Notes under the pieces: generated by a model
The model's database searches: none
The model's input: only the letters and a program-made list of their open reading frames with translations
What the model was told of the DNA's origin: nothing
Source: Pseudomonas reidholzensis
GTDB lineage: Bacteria > Pseudomonadota > Gammaproteobacteria > Pseudomonadales > Pseudomonadaceae
Direction of reading: 5' to 3'
Assembly: GCF_900536025.1 (NCBI RefSeq)
Contig: NZ_UNOZ01000030.1
Location: 372,001-436,000, forward strand
DNA length: 64,000 nucleotides
Part shown: one piece after another, positions 1 to 8,263 of the stretch
How positions within the stretch are numbered: position 1 is the stretch's first letter
How the letters are laid out: each line of letters opens with the position of its first letter
Position numbers and translations under genes: made by a program

Positions 1-1124
1 ACGTTGATCACCGCCAGGCTGCACAGCGTGACGAGCACGCCCATTGCGCCAAAGTGCTGCATCAGGTAACCACCGACCAGGGGTGTCAGCGCCTGGCCGA
101 TCAGCGATGGGCGCGACATCCTGCCCATCAGCGCTACGTACTGCGAGGCCGGCATCAACACCAGCGGCAGCAATCCACGGACGATCGCCCGCAAGCCGTT
201 ACCAAGGCCGTACAGCAGCAAGCCGACTGCCGTGGCGCCCGGCGCGAAGGCCACCAGCAGCATTCCGATGGCCACCAGCACCGCCGAAACCAGCGCCGTC
301 CAGATCGGATGACGCTTGCCTGCGATCATTTGCAGAACCCGTGAGGCCACCTGGCTCGGGCCGAGCAGTGACGCCAGGGCAATCGCCGCCGCCAGCGAGT
401 AGCCCAGCCCCTGGAGCACGGCCACCAATTGCACCGAGATCGCCGTCATGGTGATCGCGCCCAGCGCGAAGATCCAGATCAACAGCGCGTACAGCCGCCT
501 GTCCACTGGCGGGCTGCTTTGCTCGGTGCTGCCTTTGACCTGGCGTAGCCTGCCACCGCCTGGCAACACCTTCAGATAGAGCGGGGTCGCCAGCATCAGC
601 AGCAGCGCATAACCCACGCAGGTCGCGCGCCAGCCCACGTGCTCGATGGCCCATGCAACCAGCGGCCAGGCCAGGGTCGTGGCGAAGCCTGAGATCAAGG
701 TAATGCCGGTGATGGCCCTGCCCGCCCGCTCCGCGTAAAGCGCGCCAAGTGTGGAGAACAGGGCTTCATAGAGCCCCGCCGCCATGCCGATACCGATCAC
801 TGCCCAGGCCAGCAGGAACACTGGCAGGGTTTCGCTGGCAGCGACGATCAACAGCCCAAGCGCGACGATCAGGCCACTGCAGGCCAATTGCACGCGGCCG
901 CCATGACGTGCCACCAGACGGCTCGAGATGGGCGCCAGCAACGCCGAGATCATCAGGCTCAACGACAACGCACCGTACACCCACTGGCTGCCCCAGCCGG
1001 TGTCGCGCATGATCGGCTCACCCATGACCGCGAGGAGAAAGAACGAACCGCCCCAGACAAAGATCTGCAGCATGCCCAGGCAAAAAATACCCGAGGCTCC
1101 GGGAAGACGAGCTTCAGCGTGCAC
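1..1124 (-). CDS. MFS transporter, 3' end cut by the window edge
   Basis: About 374 codons are visible, running off the left edge. The conceptual protein is a chain of hydrophobic helices with MFS character: an N-terminal segment with WGGSFFLLAVMGEP, a cytoplasmic loop SSRLVARHGGR after helix 2 (the MFS G-x-x-x-D/R-R-x-G-R/K region), then about ten more membrane stretches. The start is taken as GTG at 1124 because GAAGG lies 7 nt upstream and an in-frame TGA lies just before it. A proton-driven small-molecule exporter or importer is likely, but the substrate cannot be read. The divergent intergenic space on its 5' side holds no other gene. Family is confident, function is not. Confidence 0.8.
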   Translation of the reverse strand, partial: MHAEARLPGASGIFCLGMLQIFVWGGSFFLLAVMGEPIMRDTGWGSQWVYGALSLSLMISALLAPISSRLVARHGGRVQLACSGLIVALGLLIVAASETLPVFLLAWAVIGIGMAAGLYEALFSTLGALYAERAGRAITGITLISGFATTLAWPLVAWAIEHVGWRATCVGYALLLMLATPLYLKVLPGGGRLRQVKGSTEQSSPPVDRRLYALLIWIFALGAITMTAISVQLVAVLQGLGYSLAAAIALASLLGPSQVASRVLQMIAGKRHPIWTALVSAVLVAIGMLLVAFAPGATAVGLLLYGLGNGLRAIVRGLLPLVLMPASQYVALMGRMSRPSLIGQALTPLVGGYLMQHFGAMGVLVTLCSLAVIN

Positions 1125-1292
1125 GGTAAACCTTCAAGAATTCGATCGATTCGCAAGCACTGCTCGCGAGTGGAAACCTGCAAGCGCCACGTTGTCACCT
1201 GGCAGGGTATGCAGGGGAAAGGCGCAGAGAACGCGCGCGCCAATATTAAAGAGGCTTACCCGCAGCTGCTAAACAATGTGGGCATAACAGAT

Positions 1293-1315
1293 AGACCTGC
1301 CAGCGCAGGTCTTTT
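1293..1315 (+). terminator. short hairpin with T-tract
   Basis: AGACCTGC, a CAGC loop and GCAGGTCT form an 8-bp perfect stem followed by TTTT on the plus strand. No plus-strand gene ends nearby, so it may be a relic or act on antisense reads. The rest of 1125-1342 shows no convincing gene; it contains the 5' side of the left MFS gene. Confidence 0.45.
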
Positions 1316-1342
1316 CGACGCAGTGGCGCTGACGCACCACGC

Positions 1343-1391
1343 AAAAAGCGGCAAGTGAGGCGTTCAACTCGATGAACGCCTCACTTGCCGC
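1343..1391 (-). terminator. Rho-independent terminator of the RraA-family gene
   Basis: A 19-bp perfect inverted repeat (1348-1366 with 1373-1391, 6-nt loop) is followed on the minus strand by TTTTT (1347-1343). It lies 32 nt after the stop codon at 1423, in the right orientation to end the minus-strand unit 2145-3494/1423-2085. This is one of the strongest intrinsic terminators in the window. Confidence 0.9.
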
Positions 1392-1422
1392 CTGGGCCTG
1401 CCGGGGATCAGCAGCAGAACAC

Positions 1423-2085
1423 TTACGACTTGCGTTGCAAGGTGTGATAACCCAACTCTTCACGCGCTTGCTTGAGGGTGCGACCTTGGCTGATCAATGC
1501 GCGGATATCCGCTTCGATGGCTTCGATCTGGCGGGCCACCTGGGCAACTTCCTGCGCCCTTTCCCGCGGCACTACAACCACCCCGTTGGCATCCGCAACG
1601 ATGATGTCGCGAGGGCAGACACGGGCCTGGCCGATGGACACGGGCTGGTTGACCGACTCGACTTGAACACGGTCTTTGCCGGTGCGCATGAAACGCCCTT
1701 TGGTAAACAGTGGGTACGCGTCACCCAAGGCCTTGTTGACATCGCGGCAGACGCCGTCGATCACCGTGCCGGCGATGTTTCGAGTGCCCGCGTACTGGGT
1801 CATGATGTCGCCCCACACGGTGCAATCGGTGCGGCCATCGTTATCGATGACCACGATATCGCCTTCAGCGACCTCTTCGATGAAGTCGCCAACGGTGCCT
1901 GGCGGCACGCTCGCCGATACGTACTTCACCGTGAAAGCAGGCCCCACGACGACCTGTTTGTAATTGTCCAGCGGCATGACGCCAAAGCAGTGGCCAGGCA
2001 GGCCGAGCTTGTCCAGGGCATCCGAAACGCCGGGGGTGTCCAGGCCTTCGAACAGTGCGACCAGCGCTTTATCTTCTGCGTGCAT
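1423..2085 (-). CDS. RraA-family protein (4-hydroxy-4-methyl-2-oxoglutarate/oxaloacetate aldolase type)
   Basis: The 220-residue protein has the RraA/HMG-aldolase fold signature: a GDIVVIDN strand at about 75, WGDIMTQYA at about 91, and GTVIDGVCRD at about 105-115, whose Arg-Asp pair is the metal/pyruvate-binding element of class II pyruvate aldolases. Members cleave 4-hydroxy-2-oxo acids to pyruvate or decarboxylate oxaloacetate; only a few truly inhibit RNase E. The start is supported by AAGGAG 7 nt upstream. It is co-oriented with the MFS gene 2145-3494 (59-nt gap) and ends at a strong terminator, so both probably form one transcript. A second RraA-family gene lies 2.6 kb away on the other strand. 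The catabolic context favours an aldolase over an RNase regulator. Confidence 0.82.
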   Translation of the reverse strand: MHAEDKALVALFEGLDTPGVSDALDKLGLPGHCFGVMPLDNYKQVVVGPAFTVKYVSASVPPGTVGDFIEEVAEGDIVVIDNDGRTDCTVWGDIMTQYAGTRNIAGTVIDGVCRDVNKALGDAYPLFTKGRFMRTGKDRVQVESVNQPVSIGQARVCPRDIIVADANGVVVVPRERAQEVAQVARQIEAIEADIRALISQGRTLKQAREELGYHTLQRKS

Positions 2086-2144
2086 CGTTAACTCCTTTCA
2101 AACAGACTGATTGATCACAACGGGTGACGCCATACACCGTGCGG

Positions 2145-3494
2145 TCACGCCTTGTTGGCCTTTGGCACCGGCTCCAGGATCGTCAGCAACAGCACGAAGC
2201 TGGCGAACGAACCAATTGCAAGGTAGGTGAACACGTAGTTCCAGCCGTAGCTGTCAAGCAACAGACCGGTCAGGAACGGCGTCGCTGCGGCCCCTAGCTG
2301 TCCGACCATGTTGACGATCGCGTTGGCGACCGGGAAGGTTTTCTTGGTCGCCAGTGCCATGGGATAAACCATGTACGACGAGAAGCCGAAGCTCAGCACG
2401 ACGCCGGTCGCCATCAGCAACAGACCGTACGAGAGCGGGTCGGCAGGCGAGTGGATCAACAGGTACATCATCACCGACGTACCCAGCGCCGACAGCAGCA
2501 TCCCGGGCTTGCGGCGTCCACCCAACCAACGGTCCGAACAGTACCCGCCCAACAGGTTGCCGAGCACCGCCCCTACCCAAGGCGCTGCCGAGACCAGGCC
2601 CATGTTCATCAGCGAGAAGCCTTTGACGGTAATCAGGTACGTAGGGATCCAGGACAACAACACGCTCGAGACGCCCAACTGGAAGCAGTACGCAAGCGCG
2701 CTTCCCCAGATCAGCCAAGAGCCGAATACCTGGCGCTTGGTCTCCAGCGCAGACACTTCGCGGCGACGGATGAAGAAGTCCAGGCGCTTGAGGCCCAGTC
2801 CTGCGGCTTTGTGCTCGGCGGGTTTAGTGCTGACGACGGAGCCGGATGGCGTCTCGTCGGTGATGTAGTCCAGCTCCGCTTGATTGACGAAGCGGCTTTT
2901 CGACGGGTGATCGGCAATCATGAAATACCAGGCGATCGACAGCAGGATGCCGGGTATTGCAAAGAAGTAGAACACCTCGCGCCAGCCCCAGACCGCGATG
3001 ATCACCGCACACAGGGGTGGCACAATGACCGGGCCGAACTTGACCGCGGACAGGAAGATGCCTGAAGCAATGCCCTTTTCCCTCGGTGGGAACCAGTTGT
3101 TGATGGTGGTGGTCATGCTGATCGGCAGCGGCCCTTCAGCCAGGCCCAGGCCGAATCGATAGACCTTCAACGCAAGCAGTGAGCCTGCAGTGCCCACCAA
3201 GCCGGTCAGTACCGAGGTCATGACCATGGCGGTCGGCAGTATCCGGCTCACGCCCAGGCGGCTGAAGGCCAAGCCCGCCGGGATTTGCGCCAACGCATAG
3301 GCCAGCAGGAACAGGCTCATCAGCCCACCCGCTTCGGCGTTGCTCATCTCGAACTCTTGGCGAATGAACGGCAATGCAACGCCCAGGTTCGCCCTGTCGG
3401 CAGCGGCGATGGTGTAGATCGAAAAGATCATCCCAGCCACGATCCACCGGTAACTGCTGCGCCCTTTGGCTTGGGCAATCTCAGCGGTCGACAT
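2145..3494 (-). CDS. MFS transporter, anion:cation symporter type (organic acid uptake)
   Basis: The 449-residue protein has about 12 membrane segments. The N-terminus reads RWIVAGMIFSIYTIAAADRANLGVALP, typical of the anion:cation symporter branch (hexuronate, glucarate, galactonate and phthalate carriers), with the D-R-x-N-x-G motif in helix 1. The central cytoplasmic loop (about residues 200-255) is long and charged, and SDRWLGGRRKPG marks the second-half MFS loop. It sits upstream of an RraA-family aldolase and divergent from a LysR regulator, so it likely imports the carboxylate that the aldolases help degrade. The exact substrate is unknown. Confidence 0.85.
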   Translation of the reverse strand: MSTAEIAQAKGRSSYRWIVAGMIFSIYTIAAADRANLGVALPFIRQEFEMSNAEAGGLMSLFLLAYALAQIPAGLAFSRLGVSRILPTAMVMTSVLTGLVGTAGSLLALKVYRFGLGLAEGPLPISMTTTINNWFPPREKGIASGIFLSAVKFGPVIVPPLCAVIIAVWGWREVFYFFAIPGILLSIAWYFMIADHPSKSRFVNQAELDYITDETPSGSVVSTKPAEHKAAGLGLKRLDFFIRRREVSALETKRQVFGSWLIWGSALAYCFQLGVSSVLLSWIPTYLITVKGFSLMNMGLVSAAPWVGAVLGNLLGGYCSDRWLGGRRKPGMLLSALGTSVMMYLLIHSPADPLSYGLLLMATGVVLSFGFSSYMVYPMALATKKTFPVANAIVNMVGQLGAAATPFLTGLLLDSYGWNYVFTYLAIGSFASFVLLLTILEPVPKANKA

Positions 3495-3582
3495 AGTTTC
3501 ACACCTTTGTTTTTGTAATTCGGCGGTAATCTAGGCGCGACGAAGGTAGAAAAAAAGCGACAAATACTCACGACGTATCATC

Positions 3583-3592
3583 ACTTTTAGTG
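3583..3592. promoter_or_regulatory. candidate LysR-site motif in the MFS/LysR divergent promoter
   Basis: The intergenic region 3495-3670 contains the small palindrome CACTTTTAGTG (3582-3592). Its core ACTTTTAG recurs as CTAAAAGT at 4599-4606, in front of the second RraA gene. A shared motif in both promoters around one LysR gene suggests a common operator. This is inference from two occurrences only. Confidence 0.3.
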
Positions 3593-3670
3593 GACAATCA
3601 TTTTCTCTTCCCAGCCCTGCAAACCCGGCACAGCCGTTCTGACGCAGCGCTTTCGAGCTTGGAGCGAACG

Positions 3671-4570
3671 ATGATCACGTTGAAGCAAATCGAGGCCATC
3701 TACTGGATTGTCGAGCTGGGTAGCTTCGAAGCGGCTGCGGCCAAGCTGAACATGTCTCAATCGGCGATCTCCAAACGCGTGCAGGAACTCGAGGATGCCT
3801 TTGGTGTGTCCATCTTCGATCGCTCCAAACGCAGTGCCCGGCTTACCCAGAAAGGCCTCGAGCTACATGGCTGCGCGGTTGACATGTTGCGACAGCGGGA
3901 TAACTTGCTGGATCGCATCAGTTCCAAGGAGACCCTGGTCCGACGCTTCAGGCTGGGGGTTACCGAGCTCACCGCGCTCACCTGGCTACCGACCTTGGTC
4001 GAACAGATCCACCAGACCTATCCAAAGGTCGATCTGGAGCCGTCTATCGAGTTGAGCACCGACCTCTTGCGCCGGCTTGAAGCGGACGAGCTTGACCTGA
4101 TCATCGTGCCTGACATTTTCCGCGATGCCCGCTTCATCAGCACCCCGCTGGCGTCTGTCGAAAACGCCTGGATGTGCGCACCGTCGCTCTACCCCAGTGA
4201 CGAGCCCATGGACTTGCAGTTGCTGTCGTCGTTTACCGTGCTCACCCAGGGTGGCAGTTCAGGGACTGGGCAAACCTATGAGCGTTGGCTGGCGGAGCAC
4301 GATGTACGGCTGACCAGGACCCTCACCAGCAATTACCTGGTTGCCCAGGTGGGGCTGGCGATAGCCGGCGTCGGGCTCAGCTACCTGCCTAGGCAATGCA
4401 TGAGCGCATTGATCGAGCAGGGGCGTTTGAAGGTCATTCACACCGACTTGCCGCTGCCACCGATCAGCTATGTTTGCGTGCATCGGGCTGATCGCTATCA
4501 AGGGCTCAGCAGCGAAGTCGCCCGGCTGGCGCAACGCGCATGCGACTTCACCCGGCTTATTATCACCTGA
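3671..4570 (+). CDS. LysR-type transcriptional regulator
   Basis: Starting at ATG 3671, the 299-residue protein begins MITLKQIEAIYWIVELGSF, a standard LysR winged-helix start, with recognition helix NMSQSAISKRVQELE at about 30-45 and the conserved IFDRSKRSARLTQKG turn. The remainder is the periplasmic-binding-like effector domain. This start is chosen over an in-frame ATG 81 nt upstream because GGAG lies 6 nt before it and the earlier residues have no family counterpart. It is divergent from the MFS/RraA pair and precedes a second RraA gene, so it probably controls both in response to the pathway substrate. Confidence 0.88.
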   Translation: MITLKQIEAIYWIVELGSFEAAAAKLNMSQSAISKRVQELEDAFGVSIFDRSKRSARLTQKGLELHGCAVDMLRQRDNLLDRISSKETLVRRFRLGVTELTALTWLPTLVEQIHQTYPKVDLEPSIELSTDLLRRLEADELDLIIVPDIFRDARFISTPLASVENAWMCAPSLYPSDEPMDLQLLSSFTVLTQGGSSGTGQTYERWLAEHDVRLTRTLTSNYLVAQVGLAIAGVGLSYLPRQCMSALIEQGRLKVIHTDLPLPPISYVCVHRADRYQGLSSEVARLAQRACDFTRLIIT

Positions 4571-4598
4571 AGCGATCATTTTGATTCAATAAATATCG

Positions 4599-4606
4599 CT
4601 AAAAGT
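4599..4606 (+). promoter_or_regulatory. CTAAAAGT motif upstream of the second RraA gene
   Basis: It lies in the 99-nt gap between the LysR stop and the RraA start, and matches in inverted orientation the core of the palindrome at 3582-3592. The surrounding sequence is AT-rich, as expected of a promoter. Candidate LysR operator only. Confidence 0.25.
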
Positions 4607-4669
4607 AACAGCACTTCTCTCCTACCATCGACACCTACCCCGTTGGTTCAAGTCATTCAGGAGATTGTC

Positions 4670-5335
4670 ATGCTGTTACCCGGGTCTCGTATCCTGCCGT
4701 CGCCAACCCTCGCCCCTGCGCATGTGATCGAATCATTCCAATCAGTCGTGACCCCGCACATCAGCGACAACCTTGGTCGACATATCGGTGCGCGTGGGCT
4801 TACCCGCTACAACACCTCAGGCAAGATCGTGGGGACTGCGTTGACGGTGAAGACCCGTCCTGGCGACAACCTGTTCATCTACAAGGCGCTGACCCTGATC
4901 GAGCCGGGTCACGTACTGGTCATCGACGCTCAGGGTGACACCAACAATGCGGTCATCGGCGAATTGATCAAGCTCTACGCAGAGCAGCGGGGCTGCGTAG
5001 GCTTCATCGTCGACGGGGCGATTCGCGATGTCGAAAGCTTCAAGTCCACCCCTTGCTATGCCCGGGCGGTGGTTCACTGTGGGCCGTACAAGAGCGGCCC
5101 AGGCGAAATCAATGTACCGGTTTCGGTTGGCGGCATGATCGTCTCGCCGGGTGACATCATCGTGGCGGACGAAGACGGCGTCGTGGCGTTTCCTCAAGAA
5201 CTTGCCGAGCAGGTGCTCGGCAAGGCGCGTGAGCACGAGGCCCACGAAGACGCGGTCAAGGCGGAGATTGCCACAGGTGCGCTGGACCAGTCATGGCTCG
5301 ACAAGGTTCTGGAAAAAGCAGGCTTGGCGAACTGA
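4670..5335 (+). CDS. RraA-family aldolase/decarboxylase, second copy
   Basis: The 221-residue protein has the same fold markers as the gene at 1423-2085: HVLVIDAQGD near residue 75, VIGELIKLYAEQRGCVGFIVDGAIRDVES around 100-125 with the Arg-Asp pair, and the closing strand PGDIIVADEDGVVAFP. The start at ATG 4670 is preferred because AGGAG lies 6 nt upstream; an earlier in-frame start would add nine unsupported residues. The two RraA proteins differ widely, so this is not a recent duplication. They may take successive steps or different hydroxy-oxo acids. The gene ends 32 nt from a convergent oxidoreductase gene, with no clear terminator between. Confidence 0.82.
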   Translation: MLLPGSRILPSPTLAPAHVIESFQSVVTPHISDNLGRHIGARGLTRYNTSGKIVGTALTVKTRPGDNLFIYKALTLIEPGHVLVIDAQGDTNNAVIGELIKLYAEQRGCVGFIVDGAIRDVESFKSTPCYARAVVHCGPYKSGPGEINVPVSVGGMIVSPGDIIVADEDGVVAFPQELAEQVLGKAREHEAHEDAVKAEIATGALDQSWLDKVLEKAGLAN

Positions 5336-5367
5336 GGGTACACACTGGTTAGGCCGCGACTCCCTGA

Positions 5368-6363
5368 TCACGCGTTCGGGGTAATCAGAATCTTGCCGCT
5401 GCGCTCGCCCTGCGCAGCCGCAGCCACAGCCTCCTTGATCCGCGACAGGTCATACGTCGCCGCCACCGGCGCGCCAAGCTTGCCCTCGGCGATCAAGCCA
5501 GCCAGCTCGGCAAACAGCTCGACCTGCTGCGCGGGGGCGGTCGTGCGGAACCAGCGAGCCAGCCAGAAGCCCTTCAGCGTTATGTCGTTGAAGATCAGAT
5601 CCCTTGGCGAAAGCTCTGCAGGCTGGCCGCTCAACGCACCGTAAGCCACAACCGGTGCCCCTTGCGCCAAGGTCGACGCCAGACGCCGCGTTGCAGCGCC
5701 GCCCACCGCATCCACAGCCAGCTTGATGGCGGCACCCTCGGTGGCGGCGCTTACCCGCGCGGCCAGGTCATCACCGTCCACCAGCACCACATCTGCTCCC
5801 AGCGCTGCAACGCCGGCGACTGCCGACTCACGGCGCACCACGTTGACCGTGCGGACCCCGCGCAATGCGGCCAGCTGGATCAGATAGCCCGCCACGGCCG
5901 AGTTCGCAGCATTCTGGATGATCCAGTCACCGGGCTGCAGGTCGACAAAATCCCTTAACAGCAATGCCGCAGTCGGTGGGTTGACCGCCAACATGCTGAG
6001 CTGCTGGTGATCAGCCCCGTCCGGGAGTGCGATCAACCGCGCAGCGTCGACGACCAGGTGGGTCGTCCAGGTGCCTGAGCCCACGGGAAGCAGCACCACA
6101 CGGCCCACTGCAACGCCGGCCGTGTCTGGGCCCAGCGCCACGACGCGGCCAACCCCTTCGTTGCCGCCGATGGCGGGCAGCGGCGGCAAGGCGCCGTATT
6201 GGCCTGTCAGGATGAGGACATCGCTGGGGTTGATCGGCGCCGCCAGCACTTCAATCAGCGCCTGGCCCGGTTTGAGTGCTGGCAACTCGAAGGGCACCGC
6301 TTCGATGACCGCCTCAGGGATGGCGCCACGCTCGGTGTAACGGGCCTGCAGGTTGGCTTTCAT
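5368..6363 (-). CDS. MDR-family zinc-independent alcohol dehydrogenase / enoyl (quinone) reductase
   Basis: The 331-residue protein is a medium-chain dehydrogenase/reductase. It has a GroES-like N-terminal domain with APINPSDVLILTGQYG (about 40-55) and the GNEGVGRVVALG element, then a nucleotide-binding domain around 130-280. It lacks the zinc-ligand cysteines of alcohol dehydrogenases, and the INPSD motif points to the MECR/Etr1-like trans-2-enoyl reductase or quinone reductase branch. ATG 6363 is taken as start (AGAGGACG upstream); an earlier in-frame start adds 11 residues without a ribosome site. It is divergent from a LysR regulator, a common pairing for quinone/enal detoxification. The substrate is not determined. 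Confidence 0.8.
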   Translation of the reverse strand: MKANLQARYTERGAIPEAVIEAVPFELPALKPGQALIEVLAAPINPSDVLILTGQYGALPPLPAIGGNEGVGRVVALGPDTAGVAVGRVVLLPVGSGTWTTHLVVDAARLIALPDGADHQQLSMLAVNPPTAALLLRDFVDLQPGDWIIQNAANSAVAGYLIQLAALRGVRTVNVVRRESAVAGVAALGADVVLVDGDDLAARVSAATEGAAIKLAVDAVGGAATRRLASTLAQGAPVVAYGALSGQPAELSPRDLIFNDITLKGFWLARWFRTTAPAQQVELFAELAGLIAEGKLGAPVAATYDLSRIKEAVAAAAQGERSGKILITPNA

Positions 6364-6484
6364 GTGAAATCGTCCTCTTAGGTTAGATGCTGACAAAACT
6401 AAGCAACAATCCCTCGCGACGAAATATGCATAATCAGTAAAATGTTTTGTCTTTAAAGCAACAGTGAGCGTTGAGGGATCATCC

Positions 6485-7396
6485 GTGGATAAATTGCGTG
6501 CGCTGAATTACTTCACCAAGGTGGCGCAGACCCTCAGCTTCACCGAGGCTGCTGCAGCCTTTGACGTGCCGGCGTCATCTATTTCCCGGCGTATCGCCGA
6601 ACTCGAGAAGGCCCTTGGCGCACAGCTGCTGCACAGGACCACCCGTACGGTCAGACTCACCGAGGCCGGTGAGGTCTACCTGCAGCAGATCAGCCTCGGC
6701 ATGGCCCAGCTGGAGGCTGCGGAAGAGCTGGTCAGGGAGCGCGGCAACACCCCGAGCGGTATGCTGCGGATCAGTTGCATGGCGGGTTACGGCCGGCTGA
6801 TGCTGATGCCCGTGCTGGAGGACTTCAGTGAGCGCTACCCGGACATCCTGCTGGACGTGCATTTGAGTGACGAGCTGGTGGATCTGGGCGGTGATCAGGT
6901 CGATATTGCCATCCGTGGCGGTGTACAGCCGGAGCACCGGGTGGTCGCCCGACGGCTTGACCCGAGCCGCTTCGTCCTTGCCGCCTCACCGACCTACCTG
7001 GCCCAGCGCGGTACACCGAAAACCCTGGATGACCTGTCCAGCCACGCGGCGCTGCTGTATCGCGGCCCGAAGAGCGTGTTCAAGTGGCTGGGCTTCGACG
7101 GCCAGGAGTGGGTCTACCCGGCCATTGACCCGGTCTTCATCAGCAATGATGGCGCGAGCCTGCTGGCCATGGCGTGCCGGCATCGCGGCATGGTGCTGCT
7201 GCCTGAATGGAGCCTGCGCGCTCACTTGGAGCGCAACGCGCTGGTGGTCGTCGAGCTGGAGCAGCCTGTGGCGGTAAGCCGAAGCGCACAGACAGGGATC
7301 TACTTGCTTTATGCCCAGTCGCGCTACCCGATTCCGAAGATTCGGGCGGCGGTGGAGTTCATTTATGAACGGCTGGCGCACCCGGAGGTCAAGTAG
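6485..7396 (+). CDS. LysR-type regulator (CrgA/AaeR-like group)
   Basis: The 303-residue protein starts MDKLRALNYFTKVAQTLSFTEAA with helix-turn-helix ASSISRRIAELEKALGAQLLHRTTR, typical of the single-subgroup LysR regulators that control neighbouring oxidoreductases. GTG at 6485 is preferred because GAGGGA lies about 8 nt upstream; GTG at 6464 would add seven residues. The effector domain contains the GDQVDIAIRGG and ASPTYLAQRG motifs of this group. It is divergent from the MDR oxidoreductase, which is its probable target. The 121-nt intergenic space is AT-rich and likely holds both promoters. Confidence 0.85.
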   Translation: MDKLRALNYFTKVAQTLSFTEAAAAFDVPASSISRRIAELEKALGAQLLHRTTRTVRLTEAGEVYLQQISLGMAQLEAAEELVRERGNTPSGMLRISCMAGYGRLMLMPVLEDFSERYPDILLDVHLSDELVDLGGDQVDIAIRGGVQPEHRVVARRLDPSRFVLAASPTYLAQRGTPKTLDDLSSHAALLYRGPKSVFKWLGFDGQEWVYPAIDPVFISNDGASLLAMACRHRGMVLLPEWSLRAHLERNALVVVELEQPVAVSRSAQTGIYLLYAQSRYPIPKIRAAVEFIYERLAHPEVK

Positions 7397-7449
7397 CGAC
7401 CGGCTCTTGGCGCTTTGTTCACACAAGCCGGTGCCGGGTCAATATTGAC

Positions 7450-7466
7450 TAGCGGGAGCCCCGCTA
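7450..7466. other. 7-bp stem-loop between LysR and pentapeptide gene
   Basis: TAGCGGG, an AGC loop and CCCGCTA form a perfect 7-bp hairpin 53 nt after the LysR stop, without a T-tract. It may terminate LysR transcripts or lie in the leader of the next gene. Confidence 0.35.
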
Positions 7467-7519
7467 CCACCATGACCGCCTCTCTGGCGAAGCGACCCGA
7501 TCGCTCACTGAGATCGCAG

Positions 7520-7537
7520 ACGACGCCGTCGTTTTTT
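7520..7537 (+). terminator. weak intrinsic terminator
   Basis: ACGAC, a GCC loop and GTCGT are followed by TTTTTT on the plus strand. The stem is only 5 bp, so strength is doubtful. Its presence 28 nt before the pentapeptide gene start argues against the longer upstream starts of that frame. Confidence 0.4.
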
Positions 7538-7564
7538 CGAGAAGTCCAACGTTGGGAACCAACC

Positions 7565-8263
7565 ATGCCCCCTGAGCATGACTACTGCAAGATCGGGCCA
7601 GAAGAGCTGGCCGACGCCCCGCTTGCGGCATGGCTATCGAGCCAGACAAAAACGCTGTGGGTGACCGCTGCCGACTTCAGCGAACAGGATCTTTCGCGGC
7701 TGGCGCTGACCCACGTGCGCTTCGAACGGTGCATGTTCTACGGTACTGACTTCACGGCGGCGGACCTGTCGCACAGCCACTGGCAAAGCTGCCGTGCCTC
7801 GCAGGCCGTATTCCGTTCGGCGACCCTGGAAGAAGCCAGCTTCATCAACTCGGACTTGAACAACACGGTCTGGCAGCGCAGCAAACTGGCGCATGCCGCG
7901 TTCGACGGCTGCAAACTGACCGGCGCCAGCTTCGCCGACAGCGCGACGCTGGGCCTCACGTTCAAGGATTGCGTGCTGCGCAGCGCGTGCCTGTCGGGCA
8001 TGTCCTTCTACAAGTCGGAGCTGTACAACCTGGACTTCGCCGAGGCCGACTTGAGTTACTGCGACTTCCGCCATGCGGTGTTCACCGAGGGCGGCAGCCT
8101 GTCGATGGCCCGCGTCAACAATGCGCGTTTCGACGGCGCCGACTTGCGCGAGGCCAGCCTGCACGGGTTGCGCCTGGTGGATGCCAAGCTGTTCAAGGGC
8201 GCGACCATCTCCCGGGCGCAGGCCAGCATGCTGTTGGCGGGGCTGGGGCTGCAGGTGATGTAA
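7565..8263 (+). CDS. pentapeptide-repeat protein
   Basis: From ATG 7565 the protein has 232 residues. From about residue 38 it is a run of A(D/N)LXX-type pentapeptides (DFSEQDLSRLALTHVRFERC, TDFTAADLSHSHW, NARFDGADLREASL), predicted to form a right-handed quadrilateral beta-helix. The fold occurs in DNA-gyrase-protecting Qnr/MfpA proteins and in many proteins of unknown role. Here the repeats are irregular and rich in Cys and Trp, and there is no signal peptide, so it is probably cytosolic. The start is chosen because upstream codons overlap hairpins and lack family character. It converges with the histidine kinase gene, one nucleotide apart. Function unknown. Confidence 0.75.
   Translation: MPPEHDYCKIGPEELADAPLAAWLSSQTKTLWVTAADFSEQDLSRLALTHVRFERCMFYGTDFTAADLSHSHWQSCRASQAVFRSATLEEASFINSDLNNTVWQRSKLAHAAFDGCKLTGASFADSATLGLTFKDCVLRSACLSGMSFYKSELYNLDFAEADLSYCDFRHAVFTEGGSLSMARVNNARFDGADLREASLHGLRLVDAKLFKGATISRAQASMLLAGLGLQVM

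Noticed and set aside
1269..1463. 64-codon minus-strand ORF
   Set aside because: It contains the terminator stem and overlaps the end of the RraA gene.
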